From Fistularia commersonii (taxonomy: Eukaryota > Chordata > Actinopteri > Syngnathiformes > Fistulariidae), in assembly GCA_037954325.1 (NCBI GenBank), contig JBBMNZ010000021.1:16531116-16595115 (forward strand): a stretch of 64,000 nucleotides of DNA, written 5' to 3'. Below are positions 1-12,357 of this stretch, piece after piece. Each line of letters begins with the position of its first letter. Position 1 is the stretch's first letter. Made by a program: the position numbers and the translations under genes. Under the pieces are notes generated by a model, which did not search any database, was not told where the DNA came from, and saw only the letters and a list, made by a program, of their open reading frames with translations.

Positions 1-80
1 GTTTCAAGTAAAAAACATAACAGTAATAGATAATAGTGGAAAGGAGGAAGAATAAGAAATACAATGAAATATGAAATGTG

Positions 81-430
81 TTAACTGTTAGCAGTAACTA
101 CAAAGATTGAAGATTCCCTGCGCCTGAGGGAAGAGGAATTAAAAAGTCTGATAGCCTCAGGTAGGAAAGACCTCCTGTGGCGTTCAGTGGAGCTCCTCGG
201 TGATATCAGTCTACGACTGAAAGAGCTCCGACAGGACATCAACGTGGCCTGCAGGGGGTGATGGATGTTCTCCATGATGCTGAGGAGCTTCTCTGACACC
301 TGCACCACAGACTCCAGCTCCACTCCCAGGACGGATCCAGCTCTCCTGATGAGCTTGTTGAGTCTGTTGGTGTCAGCTGGTGTCGAGCCGTTGGTCTTGG
401 AGAAGCTATCCAGGAGTGGCTTCAGGACTT
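81..430 (-). mobile_element. LINE ORF2 C-terminal remnant (Rex/CR1-like non-LTR retrotransposon)
   Basis: Read on the minus strand, the translation carries the usual end of fish LINE ORF2 proteins. In order it shows an N-R-L-N-K-L-I-R-R-A-like stretch, a V-L-G-V-E-L-E-S-V segment, S-I-M-E-N-I-H-H-P-L, and then the R-R-S-F-L-P-E-A-I-R-L-F-N terminal block. The same blocks end the reverse-transcriptase ORF of Rex1/CR1-like elements in many teleosts. Only about 110 codons remain, the upstream part is gone, and the reading frame stops near 81. It is a dead 5'-truncated insertion upstream of the rassf5 exons, probably within a rassf5 intron. The exact family name is inference. Confidence 0.75.
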
Positions 431-1268
<838 letters not shown>

Positions 1269-3000
1269 AGGTGTGAGGCCAAGGAGGGAGGAACCAAGGA
1301 GCTGTCCGAGGAGGAGGTGCGGACGAAGATCAAGGAATACAACTCCCTCACCAAATACTTTTCTGAGAATACCGTGAACCTGGTGAGTTTCGTCCGCCTG
1401 TGTTGACCCCATCCCTTCGGGAGAGTCCGGAAGTGCAGGGAGGAGACCTCGGCCTCGGTCCCTGCTCCCCCTGGTGGCCTCAGACGCTGATGACCTGAGA
1501 TTAGAATCATCCAGAACGCGGATTAATTTACTAATACAATTTATCCTTTATTAATCACGGTGGGGAAATTGTTTCTCTGCAGTGAAGCCACCATGGATGA
1601 ACCATGAGCAGTCGGCTCATGCAGAGGAGCAGCGAGGAATTCAGTGTGTTGCTCAACAACACTGAGACACGCGAGGAGGAATAATGTTCACTTCCAAAGA
1701 TGATTAAGATTAGAATCCTTAAAATTAGAATCAGGTAACTTCAGGTCAAACCTGAGTTTATCTGCGGTCTGAATACCGTTGTTGTTTTCATAGAAATGAC
1801 ACGGACCTGATTGAATTGTACATTATACATTATACCGATTAAATATATCACCATTTTTCCAGCAATTTCCTTCGGGATTAATAAAGTTGTTCTTATTCTT
1901 ACCCGTGTAGAATGAATCCAAAGTGTAGCTTTGACGGTGTGTGTGTGTGTGAGCGTGTGTGTGTTTGAGAGATGATGACGATGACGATGTTCACTGACTC
2001 CATCGGGTCTCTGGCTGTGGAATGAGCAGTACTTCCTTTCAGTTTTGTTTTGCTAACTGTGTTAGCTCACTCTGCCTTCCTCCCTCCAGGCTCCGGACGG
2101 CTCCTACAGCGGCTTCATTAAGGTCCAGCTGAGGCTCAGCCGGCCCGTCACGGTGCTGGCCGCGGAGGCGGAGGGGGCGTCCGGACCGACGGACGCCGGC
2201 TGCGGCGAAGCGGCGTCGGGGGGCCACGAGCGCACGGACCGCGGGCAGAGCGACAAGAAAACGTCCTTTTACCTCCCCAGCAATTGCGTGAAGCAGACCC
2301 ATATCGGCTCTCGGACGACGACCAGGGAGCTCATCCAGGGCCTGCTGAAAAAGTTCATGGTGCTGGACAACCCCAGCAAGTTCGCACTGTACAAGCATAG
2401 CCGCCAGGACGGACAGGGTGAGGGACGCCACGCCCGCCTCAGAGCCGACAACTCCGCTCCACGGCACGCCGCAATACGTCTTTTCCTTGTGTTGGTCAGA
2501 TCTGTTCCAGAGGCTTCCTCCGCACGAGCGTCCTCTCCTCCTCAGGCTGATCGCAGGGCCGGACCCCGAGCAGCTCAGCTTCGTCCTCAAGGAGAACAAC
2601 ACCGGAGACGTAGAGGTGGGACGGCACGCTGGCGTACGACCAGAGAGAAATGCCCTCGAGGGCATTTGTGCTCCGTGAACTTTAGGATGGGGGTGTGATG
2701 GCTGTGCTGCATCGGAGGGACCTCACAGGGGGGGAAGAGATGAAAATACATTCATCCAGGTCCTACATCCAATCCAACCACAGTAAAAAGACGGGCTCAC
2801 TTATAACGACACCAGAATCCAGAATTGCAAGTGTATTTGCAGTCCCTATGTCCTCTATTGTAAGTCGCTTTGGATAAAAACGTCTGCCAAATGCAAAATG
2901 CAATGCAAATGCAATGCAATGCAATGCAATCCAACCAGCGACCTCAAGGAGACACACCTGAGAGGATGAGCAGCTATCTATCTGTCTATCTGTCTATCTG

Positions 3001-3031
<31 letters not shown>

Positions 3032-3096
3032 GTCTATCTGTCTATCTGTCTATCTGTCTATCTATCTATCTGTCTATCTGTCTATCTGTCTATCTG

Positions 3097-3127
<31 letters not shown>

Positions 3128-3182
3128 CTGTCTATCTGTCTATCTGTCTATCTATCTGTCTATCTGTCTATCTGTCTATCTG

Positions 3183-3213
<31 letters not shown>

Positions 3214-3288
3214 CTGTCTATCTGTCTATCTGTCTATCTATCTGTCTATCTGTCTATCTGTCTATCTGTCTATCTATCTATCTATCTA

Positions 3289-3355
<67 letters not shown>

Positions 3356-3810
3356 GCCTGCCTGCCTGCCTGCCTGCCTGTCTTCTTGTATTTTTCCATG
3401 GGTTTCCCAAAGAATGTTGCGGCTGTGTGTAATTCCTGGGCGTCCTGGCCCGTGACTCAGAGCAGGGTTGGTTCTGCCCGTCCTGCAGCTGCGCGTCACG
3501 CCAGCCCGCCTTCCCGCACCCGCACAGGCCGATTCAAAGGGTTTTCTAGAAAAGGAATCCGAAAGGCTTGGGTCGCGGTCCTGTGCGAGAGCCGGGAGGA
3601 GGCTCGGCCGGGGACAAGAAGGTGGTCGCGTCCGCCGCTCACAATAACCCTTTGTTTCTCCGACAGTGGCACGGGTTCTCCCTCCCCGAGCTGCAAAACT
3701 TCCTGGCCATCCTGGAGAAGGAGGAGACGGAGCGTGTGCGAGCGGTGGAGTCCAAATATGGCGTCTACAGACAGAAACTGCAGCAGGCTTTACAGCAACA
3801 TGACCCCTGA
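1269..3810 (+). CDS. rassf5: Ras association domain-containing protein 5 (NORE1/RAPL), 3' four coding exons
   Basis: RASSF5 is a non-enzymatic adaptor. Its RA domain binds GTP-loaded Ras/Rap, and its SARAH coiled coil pairs with MST1/2 kinases of the Hippo pathway. The coding exons are 1269-1382, 2090-2417, 2500-2615 and 3667-3810, all with AG/GT borders and compatible phases, giving 233 aa to a TGA stop. The first exon holds a K-I-K-E-Y-N-S helix. Exons two and three hold the RA domain, with G-F-I-K-V-Q-L, T-S-F-Y-L-P, F-M-V-L-D-N-P-S-K-F-A-L and L-S-F-V-L-K-E-N. The last exon is the SARAH helix (F-S-L-P-E-L-Q-N-F-L, then K-Y-G-V-Y-R-Q-K-L). The F-M-V-x-D-N-P signature fits RASSF5 better than RASSF1, and the dyrk3-mapkapk2-il10 synteny agrees. 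An acidic, Gly-rich insert of about 25 residues follows the first RA strand. The N-terminus (C1 domain) lies left of the window. Confidence 0.9.
1513..1690 (-). repeat. Dispersed fish repeat (TTTATTAATC...GGGGAAATT family)
   Basis: The stretch starts with a TTTATTAATC-like motif, followed by a GGGGAAATTG, TCTCTGCA and AGCC series. The same series occurs at 49262-49400 inside mapkapk2, so the two are copies of one dispersed family. The motif order is that of a common teleost interspersed repeat, read here from its 3' end. No coding content is visible. Confidence 0.6.
1800..1905 (+). repeat. Retroposon 3' tail (TTCCTTCGGGATTAATAAAGTTG...)
   Basis: The motif TTCCTTCGGGATTAATAAAG followed by TTGTTCTTATTCTT is a typical 3' tail of fish non-LTR elements. 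A near-identical tail occurs at about 38945-38985. The element body is not recognisable. Confidence 0.55.
2765..2940 (+). repeat. SINE/L2-type 3' tail with ATGCA tandem
   Basis: TTGTAAGTCGCTTTGGATAA and then AACGTCTGCCAAATG form the hallmark 3' region shared by fish L2-like LINEs and their partner SINEs. A short tandem of ATGCA/AATGC units follows, as is usual for these tails. It lies in the last rassf5 intron, directly before a large tetranucleotide tract. Confidence 0.75.
2974..3382. repeat. Compound tetranucleotide tract (CTAT/CTGT)n-(CTGT)n-(CCTG)n
   Basis: About 400 bp of tetranucleotide repeat lies in the last rassf5 intron. Interleaved TCTA and TCTG units in higher-order blocks are followed by a pure TCTG run and then a short pure TGCC run. 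The gradient TCTA to TCTG to TGCC is visible by eye. Confidence 0.97.
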
Positions 3811-4423
3811 CCCCCAGCGCCGACCCGTGGACTCAGAGCCGGCTGGTCTCCGGACGCGCGGGCTAATGTACATGTACACCCTTTCTCAGGATTCATGAAC
3901 GCCCCACACCTTCTAGATGTCCTGTCGCTGAGGAGAGAGCCGGAGCGGGACGAGGAATAGACGCTCGGAGCCGAGGCCTTCTGCCGGACTGAAGAAGGCC
4001 AGCGGCGTCTTTAGCCATGATTTCCTCTTCCGCTGCCGCTGCCACTGCAAGTGTTACTTATGCATGGGTCTCCCAGCTCACCTCCCTGCAGTCCATTCCA
4101 AGGAACACAGGATGCATGATTACCTTGACCGCATCTCCAGAGACGGAAGGACAGAAGGACAACCCCACCCAGTGTGGGGTTGAAGCACAGATGTGGAGGG
4201 ACTTCAGCCGGGGCGGGAGCGTGATCGTTCAGTCTCACTGGAGATCTTAAGGAAAGGAGAAGGCGCGTCGTTGTCCGATTCTTTTCAGGAAGCACCTGTT
4301 CGGCAAAGAGAGAGAAACCGCTTGATTTCAAAAATCCCAGGTTTGAAACATCGAGGACAGACTTGTCAGGAGCTTTGGAGGCAGAAGGTCTCAGTGGTCC
4401 AGAACCTGTTAATCCCCTCTACT

Positions 4424-4454
<31 letters not shown>

Positions 4455-5263
4455 CAAAGCTCTCGGCACATGTTCCACTTTGATCTTCTTTTGGTGTCTC
4501 CGTGGCCGTGCACGGCCTCTGCCTGGACGCCGCTGCCGGCGGTGCAGATGTTGCAGTGTGAGGCGAGAGGGACTGAAAGGGACGAGATGCGGTAGGACGT
4601 GTCTTCTGACCAAATGTGGTGGAAAGTGGAAGCAGATGCTGCGCGCGCACGTGGGTCACCTGCACGGCTTCTCCTCCTGCCCCTGCGGCCGGGGCTCGGG
4701 GCTGATGCGAGAACCTCGTGACGCATCACAAAGTGTTTGCAATGCATCGGAACTCTCAAGACACTGGAGAACGGAGGTTAACAAGCTGAACTTTGTTGGT
4801 TGTTTTACAAATATTTACTTTTTGCTCTCCTTCTGTTTGGTCCGCGCGCGTGCGTGCATGCGTGCACACACTCGTCTAGGGCAGCAAGGATAATGTGAAT
4901 AGTGTTTTCTAGCGAGCGTCAGTGCGTCCGGAGCAACCGTCCGTTTGGCCCAGCGTATAGGGGAATGAGAATATGCATGGAGTGCTTACGTGCCGCCGGT
5001 GAGGCTGCTTTGGACCCCCGGCATGCATCTACCGTCAAATAAACCAGTGAACCAAAGCATTTAAACAGTGTCTCATACTCGTAGGTCTTGCCTTTTTTAA
5101 CGTCCTAATTCATGGGGCCACTACTCTGCAGGCTCATCCTCCTCGCCCCCCCACGGCAGTGCCTTCTGTCCCAGTGCGTCCCTGTGAATCCACGGTGTGC
5201 AGTGTGTTTCTGCACCAGTTTCATTTTTGCCCCCGTCCTCATCCTCAATCATTTGTTGTTGCA

Positions 5264-5307
<44 letters not shown>

Positions 5308-5500
5308 CCCGAGTGTGTGTGTGTGAGCCAGTGCATGTGTGTTTTATTTATTTCATTTCATGGTTCACACCTTCCGTGTGTCAAGGACCTTGAGACTCGA
5401 TGCTCTTTTTAATGTAAAGGATCTGATTGAAGGCCTGTGTGTACATATATGACTGGAGCTGTACAGAATATGGAAGTGGAATAAAAAGACGATCCCTTTA
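3811..5500 (+). other. rassf5: Likely rassf5 3' UTR, with candidate poly(A) signals
   Basis: No coding exon follows the rassf5 stop. AATAAA hexamers lie at 5038-5043 and 5480-5485, the second followed by a TG/T-rich stretch, so the transcript may end near 5.06 or 5.5 kb. The stretch contains (CA)n at 4424-4451 and (GT)n at 5266-5303. The extent of the UTR is inference. Confidence 0.5.
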
Positions 5501-5837
5501 TGGAAACGCTCTTCTGTTTGTGTGCTTGGTTTTACTGAAAGCTGCAGAACGGAGTGAGCCTTTGCCGTCTTTGGTCCAGACTCCAGACGATTCCTTGTCG
5601 TGACCCTTCCCTCTGGAGGTGTTGCACGGTCCACTTACGCACCGAGATACTGGACTTCTCCATTTCCTGAGGAGAGCGCGTGCACTCGGCCTGCGGCAGC
5701 AACCCACTTGTGTTGTGCTCAAATCCCCAGCAGATGGCATTGCCACACCAACGGCGTTCAGCGGGCGCGTCCACATAGAGAAATGTGCATTCTCAGTGAC
5801 TTCCTGTCCCTGGACTCTGTGCCCACAGGTCTTCCTT

Positions 5838-6045
5838 GGAACTGGACGGTCCTGGTTCAATTCCCGGTTCCTCCGAGGCCTGTCAGAGTGTTGTTGAACA
5901 AGAGGCTGAGCCCCCCAACTGCTCCCCTGGTGCTGTTCCTTGGCTGCCTTCTGCTCATGGTTCATCCACAAACTGTGCTGACGTTCAGCCCAATGTACAA
6001 CTGAATGTGACAATAAAAGACGTTTCTTATTCTGGTTCAAATACC
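5838..6045 (+). repeat. Dispersed SINE-like repeat ending in AATAAAAG...TTCTTATTCTGG
   Basis: The copy reads TGGTTCAATTCCCGGTTCC, then an AACTGCTCCCCTGG block, then CTTGGCTGCCTTCTGCTCATG, and ends with a GTGACAATAAAAG tail. Related copies lie at about 36715-36845 (+) and 41395-41505 (-). The GGTTCAATTCC box resembles a tRNA-type B box, so a tRNA-derived SINE is possible. No protein is encoded. Confidence 0.6.
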
Positions 6046-6164
6046 CTCAATGACACCCAGTGAACACGAGCGTGTTTCTCTGGCTGTTTATCATTCAAAT
6101 GGAGTTCAAAAGGCGCTTTCGACTTTCATGTTTGTCACAGGCTCAGGGTCCAAATACAGCCAGG

Positions 6165-6213
<49 letters not shown>

Positions 6214-7250
6214 GGGGCTCCGCACCTGGTCCCCTCTCTTACGGTGGCTGTAAATTCACATTCTGGGATTTGAGTTGCACTCGATCCTCACACTCACACC
6301 TCGAACCCTTCTGAGACCAAAGTGCCATAAGCACATCAATTAATAGGTATTGTCACCCCCGTACGCCACCAGCCAGGAATAATCGGCGTGGCCGAGCTGG
6401 CCTCCGCAGTAGGCCGTCTGAAACCGTATCACTAGACCTATTTGTGGCGGCGAAAAATAGGCCCGACGCTTTTCTCACCTCTGAGAATGAGCTATGTTTA
6501 GCAGCACCCTGTGCCCAGCATGTATCACCCTCTGGATTTAGCCCGGCTCCCCTTCTCATGACAGCCCGAGCCCGGCGTCTGCCCTCTATATCCGGCCCGT
6601 TCAGGTCTCCACGCGCTCTCAAGTTTCAACCCACATTTGTGTTTTCCTGCAAGGGCACGCAAAGCGACTCTGACACGACATGTACGGAGATGCGGTTCTT
6701 TTCTCCACAAGTCAGTCTGACAATCCCCTTCCGGGTGAGACGCTTTCGGACGATGAGTGAAAAAAGGTGTCAAATGACACACGTTTGGAGCATTCTATTG
6801 GTTGATTTTCACAATAACTGCCAATCAATGAGGACATCAATCACAGAGCCTCGGCTCCTCCCGAAGCCTCACAACTTAATCTAAGTAATGTGTACAAAAA
6901 GACAATTCGCAACTGCAGAGGAGAGATAAGCAGAGCATGGAGGCAGATCGGTGTGTGAAGGACGTTCTGGAACGGCAGTGTCGAGGACAGTGTGAAGACG
7001 CCGGGCCGAGAGCAAAGGTCAGCCGCAGCTGACATGACTCGGACGGTCACTGAAGCCAGCAGATGGGACAAGAAGACAGCAGAGCGAGAGTAAATGGGCC
7101 GGTGACGGAGAAGAGCGCGATCGATCGATCGACTGATCGGCTCGCCGCGGGTAGCGGGGTCTCCCTGAGCTGGCTTATCTCCCAGGTGCAGGTCATCTTC
7201 TCCAACTGACAACTCTAATCTCCCGCTCAGCGCTTCTTCTGCGGGACGAT
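6046..7250. other. Intergenic stretch between rassf5 and dyrk3
   Basis: No exon is recognised. It holds a (CA)n tract at 6168-6212. Human EIF2D, which lies between RASSF5 and DYRK3, has no visible counterpart here. Conserved non-coding elements cannot be judged without an alignment. Confidence 0.5.
6168..6212. repeat. (CA)n microsatellite, about 45 bp
   Basis: An uninterrupted CA dinucleotide run in the rassf5-dyrk3 intergenic space. Confidence 0.95.
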
Positions 7251-7281
7251 AAGCAGCTGCTGCTGAAGGCGTGCTCGTGTG

Positions 7282-7374
7282 TGACGTCACAAAGGGGATA
7301 CACGCTCGTTGTGACGTCATCTCGAGAAGACAGACATCACGGGCCCTTCGGTCGTTCTCCTCCTTGTGACGTCA
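7282..7374. promoter_or_regulatory. dyrk3: Cluster of three perfect CRE palindromes (TGACGTCA)
   Basis: The full 8-bp CREB/ATF consensus TGACGTCA occurs at 7282-7289, 7312-7319 and 7367-7374. These sites lie 1.0-1.1 kb upstream of the dyrk3 start codon, at the edge of a CpG-rich stretch. Start-to-start spacings are 30 and 55 bp. CREB/ATF control of dyrk3 is inferred. Confidence 0.7.
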
Positions 7375-7399
7375 TCACTGCCGCTCCAAGCCCACGATG

Positions 7400-8373
7400 A
7401 CACCCGGCCTGTCATTCCGCCGCCGGGGGGGGTTGTTTGAGTTCGTCTTGATAGTTCTGGTCCCGGTTCCTCCGTGTTCTCCGCGGCTGTGAGTCTCCTC
7501 CGTAAATGACCCGCAGTTCCACCGTCTCCGCTCGGCCACGGCGGTGCGCCCTTCTCCCCCGAATCAGGCTGAGGGCTAAGCTTGGCTAGGCTAGGCTGGG
7601 CTAGGCTAGGCTAGGCTAGGCTAAGCTAAGCACCGCCCAGATCCCTCCCTCCGTCCGCCCGCACCGACTCCCAAGCGAGCGAAGACGCCCATAGCAACAA
7701 CACACAGCTGCGTCGAATAAGATACTCCTGTCGGGTAGAGGACGGATTAAACTGGGCTTTGAGGCGCAGAGTAAAGGTGGAGGTCTTCCAGACTGGGAAC
7801 CCCGCGGACGCCGCTACGCTTATCATGGGAAGTCGGGGCCACTCGCCGGCCCGTCGGGGCTAGCCTTTACCACCGGGGAGCACCGAGCCAGCCCCGAGCT
7901 GTCCCCCGCCGGAGGGGGGGGTCCGCGGCTCCGACGAGCGGTAGCAGCGCGGCTTGCTAACTGCGAAGTCCGAAAAGGTGGGACTAAACACGGGAATGGT
8001 GCTCTGGAGCGACGCCCTACAGCGACAGAGAAAGGCGAGGAGCACACGGGTCCGACGACCGAGCGGCAGCACCGGGACTCCGGGTGCTTTGAGCGGACCG
8101 GAGGCTGGCAGCTAGCCGGCCGGCTATCTGACGCGAGCGACCCCCCACCCTGCCCGGGTCTCCCGGCCGCGGGGAGCCGAGGGCCGGAGAGCACCGGCGG
8201 TTGCTGTTCCTGAAGAGTTCCAGTGGAAGGCGAGGGAAGGTCCCGCCGTTCGCCAGTGTTTTTTTCCGCGGGTGTGATGGCCGCCTGAAGCCCGCCTCCC
8301 TCACGCCGTCGTCGTCCTCCTCCTCCCCGGGCTTCGTGTCCTCGGATGCTGGCGTCTCGGAGCGGCTGCAGCC
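7400..8373 (+). promoter_or_regulatory. dyrk3: CpG-island promoter and 5' leader of dyrk3
   Basis: This CpG-dense, TATA-less stretch runs into the dyrk3 start codon, as expected of a housekeeping-type promoter. It contains a (GGCTA)n pentamer tandem at about 7574-7630. Two upstream ATGs are visible: a short uORF ATG GCC GCC TGA at 8277-8288 in strong Kozak context, and an out-of-frame ATG at 8346 overlapping the main start. The transcription start cannot be placed. Confidence 0.6.
7574..7630. repeat. (GGCTA)n pentanucleotide tandem
   Basis: About ten imperfect CTAGG/CTAAG units lie inside the dyrk3 CpG promoter region. Confidence 0.9.
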
Positions 8374-11281
8374 ATGATGATCCTCAGCAGGAAGCCCGAA
8401 GGCCCGATAGCAACAGGTACTTCCGGCCGCCTTTGTGTGCGGGACGGCGGGTCACACGTGTTTTTCCCGTTTTTAAGCAACCGACGGTTTAAGATCAGAA
8501 ATGGGTTTTCTCAGGCGAAAAGGCTCGGGGCTGCTGTCCCCCGGGCCGTGCCCCCTCCCCCTCCATCATGGAGCTTCTCCTGGATGTCCAGGAGGAAGGG
8601 CCGCGTTGTTGTTGTTATTGTTTCTTTGCAATCGCTCTCATCGATCAGGCCTTATCTGCTGCCTCTTTGCTCCAACCGTTGAACTTTGGCTGATTGTTTG
8701 TTTGAGATTCCGTGTGTACTTCCCTGGGCGTCATCACAAATCTGCACTGAAACTTTAATAAGTAGCTTTTCTCAGTGCCGTTCCGTGTAGTATCTGCATC
8801 AAATGCCTTTTCCTGCAGAACACGCTCTGCAGAGGATCACAGGAACGTGTAAACCTGTGACTTGAGCCCTCACGTTTTATGACATCCGAGCACCCTTGTT
8901 TGTGTTTCCATGACCTTTGTTCCCGGCCCTTCTGCCCGCACACCGCTGCACTTTGGACCAGGTGTGACCCGTGTCCGTGCATTTACCTGCCCGGTGCCCA
9001 TCGCAGCTTTGAGCCAGGGCGTGGGCCAACATGTTCCGTGCTCAACTCGTGTGTGCGGATCCCTAATGCCTCTGTTCTGGTGTAATGCGTCTGTATCCAG
9101 GCAGCGGGTCTAATCCGTCGCGGGCTCTGACGCACCTCCGCATGGTTACAAAACTCTCCTGGGATCATTGGAGGGAACATCCAGCCTGTCACCGCTTTCC
9201 GTTTTGCTAATGAACTAACCGTGCATAATGGCTCTATAAATGCCCCCTGCTTGCCGCCCCATTCACGATCGATTTGAAATCGACGTGAAAGCTGTCGGCT
9301 CCCGTGAACCTGAACCGTCGCTGAGATGAACAGCCGGGTGATGGGGCTTGGCATTTGAGGATCTCTGCGTCCATCCGCGGCCCTAACTGCCGCTCTCTTT
9401 CTCCTGCCGTACCGCTTCACGACGGCCGTCTGGCCCGGAGCCGGTGAGGTGAGCGAGCGGACCCGGCGCTGCTGAACCACTTGTTCCGAACACCTGCCGG
9501 GAGCGAGGGGTGGGCACCGGAGACTTAGTTTGGTGGCCCTTTGTGCAATCCTGTCATTATTTCATGGTCTGGAGGAATGTAGGAAGGCGAGCTATTGACA
9601 TATTTGTCAATCGGTGTGTCAGCGTATTTGTGATTCAGAGAAATATCGATCAACTTTATTTTGTTTCATCTGTGTCTTCTATTCCCTGTGCCAGTGTGGC
9701 CTTTGGAAAACACCGGGGTGTTTTCTGAGTGAGTCACATGTAAAATGAGAGCTCTCTCTGCACATAGTAGTGCGTGTGATCTTAAATTTCTCCATTATTT
9801 ACTCCTTCTGAAGTATTTATAAATGTGTGTGTGTGTGTGTGTGTATGTATTTGCGTGTGTGTGCGCCCCCGCCAGCTTGTGTATCTACCAGGTGTGCTGC
9901 CTTGCACCCCAAATGTGATCGACCGTTTTAGTTATTGTCTGTGTTTATGGATGCCGTGGCAAACGCTCTAGATTTAAGGAGAGTAGTGGTGAACACCCCA
10001 TAATACTAATTGTGTCAGCAGGTTTAGTTGGACCCAAATCTCTAGGCCCGACACACTAGTGGGTTTTAATGGGACTCGATCTGCACAAAAAGTGGAGGAA
10101 TTCACCCTTCAATGAAACCAAACACCGAATGCTTAAAATACGGCGTCGACCTACACGACGTACCGGGTGGCCCCGGTGGCACCCGTCGTGGCCCCGGTCC
10201 ACGGTTCGCGGCGAACCTGCTGAGTTGTACGTGACTTGGCCTGAGAGGACAGATGGATGGATGGAAAGATGCTGTCGTCACAGAGGCATCTGTTCGCCCC
10301 ATTAGGCCAATAATACCACTTGCAGTGCTAGCAATCCGGGACCCTAAGCCCTACCTAAGCTGGTCACTCGGGCGCTCTGGCCACGGACACAATAGGTGCG
10401 GCGGCTCAACCCTCCAACAATGGCATTTTCTCCACAAGTGTGTTGGAGTGTGTTTTGGAAGACGGTACGCATCCGTCCTGATCGGCGGCAGCCTCTGCCT
10501 TGGGTGAGCTTGTCCTTCTTTCCCAGAGCCCGACAAAGGAATTTGCTTCAGACTGAATATGGTTCTTAGAATTGATTGATTGATTGATTGGATTATTCAA
10601 TTATTCAAGACTTTGCCTGGTTTTAACCAACTTGGTACCGCCTGCCTGCGTGGAGAAGATTAGATTACGCTCTGGGGACACGTCTTTTGAGAATCATCGT
10701 GGCTGTTGTCTGATATTGTCACTGGGATTCATTTTATCCGCTTTTCTCCCCACAGCGCGTCACGGCGATGGCCTGTACGACTCGTACATGAGGACAGACC
10801 ACATCCTTAAAGACGACGCGGATACAAACGGCCTCTCCGGGCTGCCCCCCGTGCCCAAACACACCGTAAGTACCCGCCTCCTGCGCACAAAGCCGGCAAA
10901 ACCCGTTTCCTGTGGTGAGGCACGCTCTCGTCTGGAGACCTCCCGTTCCCTAAGGAGATATTCCACACCCTGCCCCCGTTCCCGCTCGGCCGGCTCACAC
11001 CCGTCCTTTTCCCCATTCAGTGCAGGGCTTTGCTTGTCTCTGCAACGCTCAGGGGTTTCGTAGCATTCAGTGAGACAAGTATTGACCGCCTGCCAGCGGA
11101 AAAATAAGATGTTCTCAGGGGCCGTTCAGCATGACAGTGTCTCGTTAGCATTGGGAAGCTATTTGTGGACGGAGGAAACAAAGGCACTCAGGCCCGAGTA
11201 CCAACCAAGACCGTTCTGCTTTAGGATGTGCACAACAATTAGGTCATTGTTTATGCTTTTTTTTGGGGGGGGGGAGGGTAA

Positions 11282-11322
<41 letters not shown>

Positions 11323-12319
11323 ACTGACCTACTGTGCAGTGTAATTGAGTTTGAACAGCTCTAAATAGACTTTGAAGACAAATGTCGGCACAACAAAGGC
11401 ATTTATTGACAGTTTGACCCACTGATATTTTACGTTGTGCTTTTCTAGATCACATGTCTGTTACCGTTAAGTGCTGTCTCTTGGGGCACCGAGGGCATTC
11501 TCTTAAACTGTGGTCACAACCTCTGACAAACTACTATCTATTTCATGATGTTTTGCATCAGGGCACTGTTAAGAGCAAAGAGACTTTTATTCTGAAAATG
11601 AATGCCACTTTCAACCGTTGCATGTTTTTCCTCTGTTGTGGTTTCCTTTCTGCATGGCCTTTGGCTAGCCGTAGTCACACACACACACACATACACACGC
11701 ACACACAGATCATCAGCGTCCTCCCACACCGGCAGAGGAGAAAAGGCTGGCTTCATATGAAGTGTAAAGATTTATTGGGCTTGAAAATGTGACCCACAAA
11801 CAAAATCACCAATCAACATTCTCTTCCCCTCCCCTTCCTATGTGCGGCTTAATCCTCTGTCAGTGGGCTCGCACCGAGGTTAGATAAAGTTTTTATTCTA
11901 GTCCTGTCCTCCTTTTGTGTCCGCTGTCACGCTCGCTGTCATCCTCGCAGAGGTAATGTACCGACGGCGGCTCGCCCCAGTTCGGCGCTGTGCACTTCAC
12001 AACGCTAATGCGCTGTTTTCAAGGCAGCGGAAATCCAAAACAAGGTATCGCCGCAGCATTTGCTTCGCAGACAGAATAAAGAAAGCACCGCTTACTGCGA
12101 ACACAGGCAACATAGCCGGTCATCTTGGTGTCTGTGTGTGTGTGTGTGTGTGCGCGCGCACGTGCGTGTGTGTCACATTTATATTGTCTGACACTGTGTC
12201 GGTGCTCAGCAGTGGAAAGGTATACTTGGGTGGTTCTTGGAGATTAGCTCTTCTCCATCTGTTGCACCATGCAGATTTGCACAGAGAAGAACGCATGTCC
12301 TCAGTGTTTGTGTCTTTTT

Positions 12320-12357
<38 letters not shown>

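Noticed and set aside
2090..3810. Assignment of the RA/SARAH gene to rassf1
   Set aside because: F-M-V-L-D-N-P-S-K-F-A-L-Y-K and S-L-P-E-L-Q-N-F-L fit RASSF5 better, and synteny agrees.
2870..3898. 342-codon plus-strand frame rich in Leu-Ser-Tyr
   Set aside because: Translated TCTA/TCTG tetranucleotide tract inside a rassf5 intron. It overlaps the real last exon in another frame.
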